Assembly (NCBI GenBank): GCA_964036315.1
Contig: OZ038495.1
Coordinates: 25,938,190-26,002,189 of the forward strand
Source of the DNA: Acanthosepion esculentum
Taxonomy: Eukaryota; Mollusca; Cephalopoda; Sepiida; Sepiidae
Direction: 5' to 3'
Length of the DNA stretch: 64,000 nucleotides
The notes beneath the pieces were generated by a model. That model saw only the letters and a program-made list of their open reading frames with translations. It was not told the DNA's origin and searched no databases. Below are positions 13,917-64,000 of this stretch, in pieces. The first letter of the stretch is position 1. Each line of letters opens with the position of its first letter. A program made the position numbers and the translations under genes.

Positions 13917-15715
13917 TTTCAAAACTGAAATTTTTTAGTAGAGGATAATTAAGTGTATTGCAATACATATCCAAGCTCCATTGATATAAGATTTATTTGT
14001 GGCTGTTAGTTTGATACTGTAACACAGCAAAAATAGCACATCATAATGAAATTTTTGTTTGGAGAATACTAAGTGTTTTGATTTGAATAAAACAATTTCC
14101 AGATCAATTTGCAACTTAATAAATGTGATGTCTATATTTGTGGTTACCTGATAAAGACCCATTATTCACATTGAAAGAGGATAAAAAAATTAAGATTACA
14201 AATTACTGCATAAAATAAAGATAGTAAATAATGATACCTTTATTTTGTAAAATATGTTTCCTTGATTAATACATCTTAGTATGTGTTTTATAACAATATT
14301 TCTTTGTTACCATTATGTAAAAATTAATCTTTTCCTTTCTTTTTCTATGCCTCTTACATCTGGAACATTTCCACACAATTATAGAAATCAATTTTTCTAA
14401 ATTGTAAACATTTAAGAAAATTATAGATTCCTATTGATTAGAAGTTAGTAGGTGTATGAGTAAGGTAACTTTAAATTTTAAATGAACTTGGAATTTGACT
14501 AATTTAAGTATAGTTGTCATGTATTTGTAAAATTGTAATACAAGATTAATAAATAGGAAGTAACTTTGGTAGATATAAGAAAGCAATAAGAAAGAATTGG
14601 ATTTGTTTTGAATAGTTAAATTCTTTGGTCTATTGAGCTTTTCTTTATACACATATGCACCCCCCCCCCCAAATTAATTGATTCTACTGATGTCTTCAGG
14701 TATATAATCCATGGGAGAAGAAATGTGAATATTTCTTTCTATAAAATGGTGGCAAACAAATGGTGATCAAAATTCTGGTTTAGCTTAACTCAATGTCAGC
14801 AATGTAGATTTTTTTTTTTTTAAATGCTCTCAGATTATTTTCCTGCTAAGCAAAGAAAATCATGTGATGTCGAAAACACACTTAAATATTTGTCCCTTAG
14901 GTTCATGATGAGTACTACTTCTCTAGCAATGTTCTTGGACCTCATGCCAAAAAAAAACGACTTATATATGATTTGTTATACTGAACGTTTCTACTTCGCC
15001 ATTTGATCCCAGAGTCCTTTTAGGAACCAACTAGTTTTTCAATTTTATATACTCTTCTGAATTAATATAAGATGTTACAAATGCATCTTTTTGCCATCCA
15101 CTTGGAAAGAACTAATTCTAGTAAAGAGGTTGTAAAAAAAAATGGGTTGTCCTATTAAAAAAGGAAAAAAAAATATTAATGATATTTATAGATTGATATA
15201 GTCTGAACAACTCTTGGCATAAAATGTAATTATTTACATTATAGAAAATACTTTCCTCTAACTTATAATATTACTGGAAGTTCTGTCTATATTAATCACC
15301 AAGTCTCTTCTTTAATTTGTAAACTCTACTAAATAAAATGATTTAATTACACATTGCTATGAAGCTAGAATTTTTCTTTTTTCTTGTCCTTTCTCAATTT
15401 CATTTTGAAAATTATAGATTCATTCACATATTCAGGAATGTTGTTGAAGATAAACATTGTTCAGATTTAATTACTTTAATGTATTTTTACCCACTTTCAT
15501 TGCAATAAACCTTGTAGATTTTAATTTGATATTTCAGTAATTGTTTTTTTAATTTTATGATCTTGACATATCTTTTTGATACTCATGTGATTTATTATCC
15601 TATTTTCCAATTTCACAATCCACAACAAACAGTATGTTAAGATAAACTCTTTATTTTTTCTTTTCCAACAATAGAGATATGAAAATTATGATTGAATGTT
15701 ATGTTTATTTTTCAG
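13917..15715. other. Intron up to the first RSK exon
   Basis: AT-rich with homopolymers and no recognisable coding or mobile sequence. It ends in a pyrimidine-rich acceptor tttttcag at 15715. Confidence 0.5.
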
Positions 15716-56923
<41,208 letters not shown>

Positions 56924-57381
56924 GTTTGGTCTGTTAGTTGAATTTTTTTTTCTCTCTCTTTCTGCCATCAATTCATCACAAACTTTCTCTTCCTTCTTTC
57001 TTTTGTAATTTTTTTCCTCTCATTCTTTGTGTATTTCATTCTTTCAAAAAGCATTTCCCCAAAAAAAAAAAATTTCAATATTTAAGAAACCTTGGTAACT
57101 ATTTAGCAAAATATGCAAACTTTTCAGAAGTTATGATATGAAGTTAGGCAGTGTATTTGGGTATAACATTCTGATGTATCCTTATAGAAAGGGAATTGAC
57201 TGTAATGGCATCTTTCAATGTTAGAACTAAGCCAGGAGACTTAAGCTGATTTTTGGAGGCAGGATTGAAATGATTCAAATAAAACTTTGAACTTTGTGCA
57301 TCAATATATGATAATTTTTAATTAAAATTTTATGTAGACAAGTGGGTTATGTTGTGTGAGGGTTATGTTGTGATGAGGGTG

Positions 57382-57455
57382 AAAAAAAATGTATATCAGA
57401 TTACAACAAAACCAACAAATGTTGGTTTTGTTGTAATCTGATATACATTTTTTTT
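57382..57455. repeat. Perfect 36-bp-arm hairpin with AA loop
   Basis: The left arm 57382-57417 (A8, then tgtatatcagattacaacaa and aaccaaca) is perfectly complementary to 57420-57455, separated only by AA. No divergence between arms, so either very recent or conserved. Confidence 0.95.
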
Positions 57456-58185
57456 TTCATAATTAATTTAGATAGGTTGACATATTGACATTTTAAAAAA
57501 AATTTTATTAATATTTCAAAACGAGGTATAATAGTATTAACATTTTTATTGGCATATTATGTTCTACTTTGAATATAATGATGCATTCTCCAAATATCAT
57601 AAAATAAAATGGTTAATGTGTGGCATCATAACACTTCAAAAATGTCAATGTATTGAAAAACATCTGCTTGATTTTACTTGGATAACATTAATTATAGAGG
57701 AGAGTTTGGTAATAATTTATCTATCGCAGTATATACTATGAATAACCTTGTGCTAAATTCCAAGAAACTAAATGTATTATATATTATCTGGCCCTTGTAC
57801 CAGTATAAGCAGTTTTATTGAAAGAATAACATGAAAGTTCTTAAGACACTAAAGTGCTTTTGACTGACAAGTCTCATAGTTGAGAAAAACTATGCATGCT
57901 TATATTTCTCATACTTGGTAGAAAGAACAGAGAAAGAAAAATTTGTCTTCAGTTGGAACATTTTTTGCTTCTCTTTCCAGCTAACAAGTTCACTCAATCA
58001 CTTTGAGTTTAATCTCACTATATCTTGTATTAATTTAATATTGTTAAAGTAGGAACGTAGATATGCACTTTTTATCTTTTTGATCACCAGAAAAATGTTG
58101 GCACACTTTCAAAGCACACAAAAATTATTTAATAATTTAAAATTCAATATGTACATCTATTTAATTTTTTTATTTGAATACAGAC
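57456..58185. other. Intron, nothing recognised
   Basis: AT-rich with a 60-codon chance open frame at 57559-57741. Confidence 0.45.

Positions 58186-58229
<44 letters not shown>
58186..58229. repeat. (TG)n(TA)n compound microsatellite
   Basis: TG units to 58206 then TA units to 58229, directly adjoining the hammerhead palindrome. Confidence 0.97.
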
Positions 58230-58264
58230 TCTTTATTATAGGATATTACGTCCAAACATATATA

Positions 58265-58330
58265 GTATTACTACATCAATGCATTAATGTTTCGATGCAC
58301 ACCATAGCATCTCATCAGGTGGTGGTAAAT
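58265..58330 (-). ncRNA. Hammerhead ribozyme, type I layout, complete core
   Basis: On the - strand, 5' to 3': stem I strand (accaccac), CTGATGA (58318-58312), stem II GATGC/GCATC with an 8-nt loop, GAAA (58293-58290), stem III ACATTAA/TTGATGT closed by TGCA, and A at the cleavage position (predicted cut between 58272 and 58271). All invariant hammerhead bases are present and stems II and III are fully paired (one G-U). Stem I in this arm is weakened: the 3' strand is GTAATA, whereas the opposite arm has GTGGTA, which would pair 5 bp with ACCAC. Both are consistent with one ancestral active ribozyme. Open ends lie in stem I, hence type I. Confidence 0.8.
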
Positions 58331-58345
58331 GATCATTTAACACCA

Positions 58346-58385
58346 CCTGATGAGACGGTGTGATGCGCATTGATGTAGTGGTACT
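58346..58385 (+). ncRNA. Degenerate hammerhead, right palindrome arm
   Basis: Plus strand: caccac, CTGATGA (58346-58352), then GACGGTGTGATGCGCATTGA and TGTAGTGGTA. Relative to the left arm, the stem II/GAAA/stem III region carries a deletion, so it cannot cleave, but its stem I strands (CCAC/GTGG) are intact. Confidence 0.65.
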
Positions 58386-58505
58386 ATATATCTTTGAATG
58401 TAATATCCTATTGCTCTACTTGTGTATTGAGCTCTATTTTTAAATTTGTGTTATGAATGTTTGAATTTTTATTTGATCCGCTCTCATTGCATTTGGATAT
58501 GTGTG

Positions 58506-58575
58506 TGAACACTGAGGTCAACACCAAGCAGCAATTCATTCATGTTTCATGCTTTAACACAATCTTCAGGCCATA
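58506..58575 (-). ncRNA. Hammerhead-like motif, single copy
   Basis: On the - strand: GGCCTGAAGATTGTG, then GCATGAAAC (CTGAAGA 58569-58563, GAAAC 58548-58544), followed by tgttgacctcagtgttcac. It shares both the core and the terminal block with the palindrome arms at 50841-50950. Stem II is only about 3 bp. Confidence 0.5.
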
Positions 58576-59098
58576 TTTACATATCTCTGATATAAATATA
58601 GCATACCTTAAAGCTATATTTTTATCATATATGCACACACATGTGGCAAATGAATAACAAAGTGGAAAAATTCTGTGTATTGTTTCCTCTAGAATGACTT
58701 CATAAGACTAATGTTTTCATTAATGGAATTGTACCTAAGGAAGGGGAGATGTAAGTGTGAATCTATATATTGTGTAGCTGTATTGAAGTCAACTAAAACA
58801 AAGATTATATATCTGATATTAAGTTCATATGTAAAATAGAGGACTGAATTGTTTTGAATTATTTTATCATGATTAAAAAATCTATCACTGTCTAATGTGG
58901 ATTGTGTGTGTGTGTATGCACATGGTTTATAATTTGCTATATTTAGAGGGGAAAACTGCTCAATAATATATAACTTAAGGAGAAAAAACTTAAGCAGCTA
59001 TGCTCAAGGCAAAGAAAAAAATAATAAAGAACATACAACAAACATATCTTGACTTAAAAGTACACAAAGTACTGAAGATAGCTCCATTGTTTTCATCA
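58576..59098. other. Intron, nothing recognised
   Basis: Short TG tract near 58904-58916. No gene or element recognised. Confidence 0.4.
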
Positions 59099-59266
59099 CT
59101 GAAGTAGTGTCTCTTCAAGATTTGTTTATTTTTTTTTTTTGTATTGTGTTGTTCTACATGTGATCAGTAGTTAACTTTCTTTTGTCTAACTCTTTACTCT
59201 ATACTTTATTTCTCCTATAACTGACATATGCAAATAGCTAAAATCCTATTTGCTAATCTCATTACA
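59099..59266 (-). repeat. LTR of the outer gypsy element (tentative)
   Basis: On the - strand the pol reading frame ends at LQFREV-stop and is followed by a purine run (cagggagg) and TGTAATGAGATTAGCAAAT, then an AATAAA. This is the position of a 3' LTR. The far end at 59099 is placed only by a CA dinucleotide. Confidence 0.45.
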
Positions 59267-59269
59267 CCT

Positions 59270-59907
59270 CCCTGAACTGAAGAGTTTTAATGCTTTTCAT
59301 TGTTCTTGAACTTCTTCTATAACTTCTTTCCTCCTCTTACCCTTGACTTTTATGTCCAGTTCTTTTTTATGGAAATCTTTGTCTCTTCTCATCTTCTTCC
59401 ATGTCTGAATCACTCCCACTATTACCTATAGGCTTATCTTCTATTACATTATCCTGATCTGAAGAACTCATCCTTTCTTCTTCAAGATCTTTTTCTATCA
59501 CATCTTCTTTCACAATTCTGGGTCTTAATTGGTCAGAATGTGCCATTAGGCTTTTTCCTTTCTTTGCCTGTGTTATGTCCCTTTACATGATGAAATTAGC
59601 TCTCTCAGGACTTACTACTTTGTCTTTTTTATACCTCATCTTTTCATTTGTTGAATAAGACATTGTTAATGGAGGTCTTATTTGTCTTACCATTAACGCA
59701 TATGGGTTTTGCAATCTGTCTGTATGTGGAATTGTCTTATAACTAAGCAGTAACCTTGGTAAGTAACAATCTATAGTAACTACTTGGGCGGGGGATGCTT
59801 TCAGTCCCATTTTCACTGTCTTCACCATTCTTTCTGCAGACCATTAGATTTTGGATGATACGGTAGTGTTTTGTAAGGGAAGCAACCAATCCACCTCAAT
59901 CAATTAC
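59270..59907 (-). pseudogene. Outer gypsy element: integrase C-terminal part
   Basis: The - strand reads IGCFPYKTLPYHPKSNG just inside 59907, then MVKTVKMGLKASPAQ, YLPRLLLSYKTIPHT, RQIRPPLTMSYS (59828-59690), HSDQLRPRIVKED (about 59545) and an acidic tail rich in Ser/Asp/Glu. YHPKSNG is the segment around the third catalytic acid of retroviral-type integrases (normally followed by a Glu-containing helix, here altered). It continues the integrase that breaks off at 62178, the gap being filled by the nested element. Confidence 0.85.
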
Positions 59908-60185
59908 TGTTATGGTCCAATATCCTCGCACCACGGTTATGATCCAAGGTTAAGACCAAGGAAGAACGACACGAACACCAGAGTAGAAAATAACAAAGAT
60001 ATATTACAACAGAAATATAATACAAGAAGTTGAAGGTGTTAGTATTAACTGTCAGTTTGGTTTAGAGTGAACTAATATTGTTTTGACGCGTTAGGTCTCG
60101 ACTCGTTCCTCCCATCTCTCTCAGAGAGGCGCAGTATTTATAGTCAGGAAGAGTCCCTTATCATTATAGGTAAGTTCCCATAACA
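59908..60185 (-). repeat. Inner gypsy 3' LTR (278 bp)
   Basis: Has TG...CA ends with inverted TGTTATGG/CCATAACA termini, preceded on its coding strand by a G-rich polypurine tract at 60186-60193. Contains actataaatac, TATA-like, at about 60145. Confidence 0.9.
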
Positions 60186-60219
60186 CCCCCCTTCCAAAGC
60201 TTTTGTGTTGCAGGGGTCT

Positions 60220-60720
60220 TTAGTATCTTTTTCTCTTTGGCTTTATTATCAAAGGCTCTGTGACTTTTCTTTTCCTGGTCAATTTTCGTGGGTCAGACAT
60301 TGTTTGTGGCCTTTGCATATCAAATGTGTCAAATATTGTATCCATCACTTCTCCCTGAGGTGGACCGTTAGAATCATCTAACAGCCTCTTTCTTATTTGA
60401 TTTACATGTCTTTTATGTGAGAATTTCAGGCCCTGTATTATGTAAACCATGTTCCCGATTCTTTTTTCAATTGTACCTTGCTCCTAGTATGATGTATTGT
60501 TTTTATAAGTTTTGAAAAAAACTTTCTCTCCTGGGTAGAATTTTCTTTTTGGTACGTATGACATTGGTATTTGCTTTGTTTGTTTTGGTAGCAATTTGTC
60601 AAATACTGATCTGATTTTTCAGGCGAACATCACTTCCACGGGTGATAATGCCAATGGTGTAGCACTGTTTGGTGTAAGTCGATATACTTGTAAAAATTGT
60701 TGCAACACCTTTTCTGTTTA
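60220..60720 (-). pseudogene. Inner gypsy: integrase C-terminal end
   Basis: The - strand reads RLTPNSATPLALSPVEVMFA, SVFDKLLPKQTKQ, PGEKVFFKTY, GTIEKRIGNMVYIIQG and HKRHVNQIRKRLL, the typical tail of K02A2.6-like gypsy integrases, ending in a basic stretch near 60223. Contains two stops. It joins gag sequence directly at about 60720: protease, RT, RNase H and the integrase core are deleted. Confidence 0.82.
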
Positions 60721-61782
60721 ACATTTTTACTTGCAAGTATTTTCGTATGTTTGTCTCGTCCGCTTGGTCAGTCCTAGTGACTCTTACTCTGCTTTTGCTT
60801 TCTTTCCTAGTCCAACAATGAGAACTTTTATGACCCACTTTTTTTGCATGACAGACAAGTCTTAAAGCGGTATGGACAATCTTTATACCAATGCAAAGTC
60901 CCACAGCAATAGCATGGACTGGGTGGTCGTTTTTTCTGATATTGACTTTTTAAAGTAGCAAAATTTGTTTGATCTGTTTTTGAGGAGGGAAAATTGGTTT
61001 GGTTTGTTTTTGAGGAGGGACAAAAACGTGTTTGTCGTTGTACTTTACGTATGTGAGCGATGCCAGACTCTTCTATATCTTTCAAGTCCTTCTTTACGCT
61101 TACGCATCTCTGACAGTCATCAGCCAATTTTTGTAGCGTCAATTCTGGTTCACTCTCAAGTTTCGTAAGAATTCTGCGTCTGATCACTGCATCTTTAGTC
61201 GAAACCAGGCCTTGAATGAATATTAAAAATTTTAAATTGTCCGGGCTGAGTTCAGATAACTTAGTCATCACAGTGTTTGTTTACAATGGAAGCGAATGTT
61301 ATATAGTCTTTGCTGTCCTCTTTTGTTAGATTCAGACATTTCTATCTTTTGTGGAATAGTGAGGTGTTTGGGCTAAATAGTACTGTTAACAGTTTTATGG
61401 CTTCCTTGAAAGTTAACTCATTTGTTTTCCTCAGTAGGATGTAGTCTACGAATTTAGTGTATTCGCTTGACCCTAATTTTCTTAGTAGTGGACATACTTT
61501 TCTCGCGTCTGACCAATTCCAGCAATCAAACTCGTATAAATCTTCGTACCTTCTGAAGTAAGCTGTGAAGGTTTTGTCTTTGTCCGGTGCATACATGAAG
61601 TCTTCGATAGAGCTCCATATAGCATTTTGCGAGAGAACTGTTTCATTCTCGGAATTTTGCCCTTCATTTGTTATTACTCGTAGCAATAATTCTTGTAGTT
61701 CAAGATGCTTCTGTTCGTTTTTCTGTTGCTGTTCAAATTGTATTTTCATAAGTTCCAATATGGTTGACTTAAAGTCTTCCAT
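60721..61782 (-). pseudogene. Inner gypsy gag: capsid and zinc knuckles
   Basis: Starts at 61782 with MEDFKSTILELMKIQFEQQQ, a glutamine-rich helix, then a capsid region with DKTFTAYFRRYEDLYEFDCW and ARKVCPLLRKLGSSEYTKFV. One frameshift near 61300 leads to LSPDNLKFLIFIQGL, a lysine/arginine region and two knuckles: CYCCGTLHWYKDC (CX2CX3HX4C, usual for this family) and, across a frameshift near 60850, CLSCKK with GHKSSHC. It ends in RKYLQVKMLN, the first strand of the protease. Nearly complete for a gag but broken twice. Confidence 0.85.
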
Positions 61783-61984
61783 ATTTACCGTAATTATGTG
61801 TAAGTGTTTTTCTTTTAGTTTAGACTTCAGGTCTTTGTTATTACTTTGTTTTTTTTTTCTCCACTACCAACGTCGTCTCTGTTATGGACAACCGATAGTA
61901 AAAGATTTTTTGTAGATTCTCCACGTAGAACTTGTTTCTTGAGTATACTTTTTTGGTTTCTCCGCATAGTTTGTTTCTGAAATT

Positions 61985-61994
61985 CTCGTCGCCA
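61985..61994 (-). promoter_or_regulatory. Primer-binding site of inner gypsy
   Basis: TGGCGACGAG on the - strand, one base after the LTR end. It begins TGG, complementary to the CCA end of a tRNA primer. Confidence 0.6.
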
Positions 61995-61995
61995 T

Positions 61996-62177
61996 TGTTA
62001 TGGTCCAATATCCTCACACCACGGTTATGATCCAAGGTTAGGGCCATGGAAGAACAACACGAACACCAGAGTAGAAAATAACAAAGATATATTACAAGAG
62101 AAATATAATACAAGAAGTTGAAGGTGTTAGTATTAACTGTCAGTCTGGTTTAGAGTGAACTAATATTGTCTTGACTC
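61996..62177 (-). repeat. Inner gypsy 5' LTR, truncated
   Basis: Matches 59908-60091 closely (a few substitutions in about 182 bp). The first ~97 bp of the LTR are missing; the break joins directly to the outer element's integrase. Confidence 0.9.
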
Positions 62178-64000
62178 TTGTTTTGGTGCATTGTCTGATA
62201 TCAATGTTTTAGAGATCCCATTTTTAGAAAGTATTACTCTTCATATTTGCTTTAACAACTTTAGGCCATCCCAAAAAGGAATCTACTAAAATTAGAAATA
62301 GTCCTATGCCATTAATGTGTACATGGTCCATATAAACACGAGAGATCATGGTTCCATTTCTTTAGGCCATGCATGTATTCTCCATTGTCAAAAATTCTTT
62401 TTCTGCACATTTTGAGCATTTATGTATATATTTTTCTATATCGTGATAATACTCCAGCCACCATGTTTTCAATTTTAATGTTATCCCACAATGCACATCA
62501 TGTCTACTATTTAAAATATCTTTTCTTACTGTTTCTGATGGTACTATAACATATCCATTGCATATAACACCATTTTCTATTGTTAATTTATGCTATTTCT
62601 TTATAAGGTCTTTCAGTTTTGGAACAATTACTCCACTTATTTCTCCTTATTCTCTCGGTAATCTTGCTTAATATCAAATCATATGGAGTCTCTGATACCA
62701 ATCTTTGTAGAAATATGTCAGTTTCAACCCAATGTAATATTTCTTAATCTGGGATTTCCATTTTTCTTTTTGATCCTTATCAAATTGTAACCTTGACATC
62801 ACATCCACATGTGGTATTGTATTTCCTTTTACATACGCAATGTTAAAATCATAAACCATTAATTTTATGGCCCATCTTAGAATCTTGGAAGAAGTAACTT
62901 TTGGTAGCTCTTTTCTAGGGTTAAAAATAACTAGAAATTTATGTTCCGACTTTAATAGGAACATAATAAGAATTATCAAGCTCTGTCTTTACTCCTGACA
63001 GTGGCCTATACCTCTTTTTCAATATTTGAATTTCTTTTCTTTTTTTTCTTTTTTCTTTTTTTTATTATTCTTAATAGGTGCATTATTTGATGACCTTGTA
63101 ATAAAATTACTGACGCAGCTTGCTCAATCACATCCATAATTAACATAACCTCCTTTTGGGGATCAAAGGTTTTCACAATTATTTTTTTCTGCAAGTATCT
63201 TTTTTAAATCCTCAAATGCTAAATTTTGTTTTTGAGTCCATTTGAAGACACTTCTTTTTATGCAGTTCAGCAAATGGTTCTATTAAGTTGCTGTATTTTG
63301 ATTGGCTAATTTTTATACTAGATACCTATCCTAAAAAGGATTCTGATTCTTTTTTTATTAGTAGGTATAGATACCTCTGAAATTTTCTTAATTAACTTTG
63401 GATCTGGTGCAATGCCATCTTGTGAAATCTGATACCCTAAATATGATATTTTATTGCAGTCAAATTCAGATTTCTCTGTTTATTGTCATCCCAGAATTTT
63501 TTAATTTGTTCAACACAGTTCTGTCTTTTGTTTTTAATTAATTTTTAGTGATGTCACCAAGGCAAATATCACCTTGATAAATAATCACGTTACTAATTTT
63601 GTCAGTTAATACATTTTCCATTGCTCTCTGAAAAATGGCACTTGCCGTTTTCACTTCAAAAGGCCTTCTTACCCATCTTAATCTTATGAGGATGTTTATT
63701 GTGCTAATTTCCTTGAATTTATCATTCAATCGTTATTTGATTACAGGCATATTTTAAATAAATGTTTTCAAAAAATTTCCTGCCCAATAATTTGTGGATA
63801 GTAATTTTGATATTGGGAATAGGAAGCAAATCTGAATATATCTTATGATTTACACCTATTTTAAAATCACCACATATTAAGTTTCTATCTGATTTCCACA
63901 AAACTACAATTGGAGAGGCCCATTTATTGCCACCTGGAGGAACATGCTTCAAAATTCTCTCCTCTATCATTTTCTTTAACTTCACAACCACTAAAGGTAG
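62178..64000 (-). pseudogene. Outer gypsy pol: RT, RNase H, integrase core (K02A2.6-like)
   Basis: Read on the - strand from 64000: RT start (ILKHVPPGGNKWASPIVVLW, DFKIGVNHKIYSDLLPIPN), ACNQITI, FEVKTASAIFQRAMENVL and IIYQGDICLG, where the YxDD catalytic box has one Asp changed to Gly; RNase H and tether (KTFDPQKEVMLIMDV, NPRKELPKVTSSKILRWAI, NIAYVKGNTIPHVD; 63194-62700); integrase core (VYMDHVHINGIGLFLILVDS at about 62355-62295, TLISDNAPK at 62205-62180). Many stops and frameshifts. It runs past the window edge and is broken at 62178 by the inner element. Confidence 0.88.

Larger units (their letters stand above)
58241..58411. repeat. Palindrome of two divergent hammerhead units
   Basis: Inverted arms begin ggatattacgtccaaacata on the left and, on the other strand, ggatattacattcaaagata on the right, and continue through tatatagta, ctacatcaatgc and ctcatcaggtggtg to a centre at about 58327-58340. 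The left arm contains a complete hammerhead on the - strand; the right arm has the + strand counterpart with a deletion across GAAA. Confidence 0.88.
59908..62177 (-). mobile_element. Inner gypsy element nested in the outer element's integrase
   Basis: Two LTRs of the same family flank a - strand gag and the end of an integrase. The downstream LTR (59908-60185) is complete, TGTTATGG...CCATAACA; the upstream LTR (61996-62177) lacks its first ~97 bp. A primer-binding-site-like TGGCGACGAG follows the upstream LTR after one base, and a purine run ggaagggggg precedes the downstream LTR. The host integrase resumes on both sides. Target duplication cannot be checked because the upstream border is deleted. 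Confidence 0.88.

Noticed and set aside
1..15715. Upstream RSK exons
   Set aside because: Expected N-terminal residues vary too much to recognise; no donor-flanked open segment could be supported.
57382..57455. microRNA precursor
   Set aside because: Perfect pairing over 36 bp with a 2-base loop and an A/T-run base is unlike animal pre-miRNAs.
60965..61168. Plus-strand open frames opposite gag (also 61565-61915)
   Set aside because: Antisense shadows of the well-supported - strand gag.

Overview
The window is eukaryotic, AT-rich and almost entirely intronic. It holds one host gene on the + strand, a p90 ribosomal S6 kinase (RSK/RPS6KA family). Nine coding exons between 15716 and 56923 encode the whole N-terminal AGC kinase domain and the start of its C-terminal tail (973 nt, 324 codons). 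The first exons and the second (CaMK-type) kinase domain lie outside the window. Introns run from 0.6 to 12 kb. Intron size, dense (TA)n/(CA)n tracts and the mix of LINE, Penelope-like, gypsy and tRNA-SINE relics suggest a mollusc, most likely a cephalopod. That assignment is an inference; the window holds no decisive taxonomic marker.

Layout. 1-15715: upstream intron with a 4.8 kb transposon with 1.1 kb inverted repeats (3778-8566), a decayed LINE ORF1 (about 11.2-12.2 kb) and a pogo-like MITE. 15830-27803: a 36/38-bp minisatellite, a second long-TIR transposon (19977-23638), a hAT element with a perfect 8-bp target duplication (24036-26383) and a LINE 3' end. 29904-36977: a Jockey-like LINE and a Penelope-like element with GIY-YIG endonuclease and a tandemly repeated 3' end. 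37085-39883: a gypsy integrase relic. 40065-48210: a decayed LTR element whose 5' LTR is interrupted by an inverted SINE dimer, and a LINE copy. 48282-51266: gypsy protease/RT/RNase H. 51356-56755: a second copy of the same LINE with a nested SINE, a tRNA-like gene and a mariner-like palindrome. 56924-64000: hammerhead palindromes and two nested gypsy elements.

The most interesting theme is a series of short palindromes in which two hammerhead-ribozyme-like units stand head to head (5' ends at the centre, 3' ends outward). One arm at 58265-58330 (- strand) keeps the full catalytic core with all three stems recognisable. At 41191-41800 a tRNA-derived SINE carrying a hammerhead-like core is present as a head-to-head dimer inside a single 13-bp target-site duplication, with a related uninterrupted site at about 45.44 kb. 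A much older dimer of the same SINE sits at about 28.33-28.70 kb. These point to self-cleaving RNA retroelements that insert as inverted dimers. The transposon-derived coding regions are all broken by stops or frameshifts; only the kinase reads as a functional gene.
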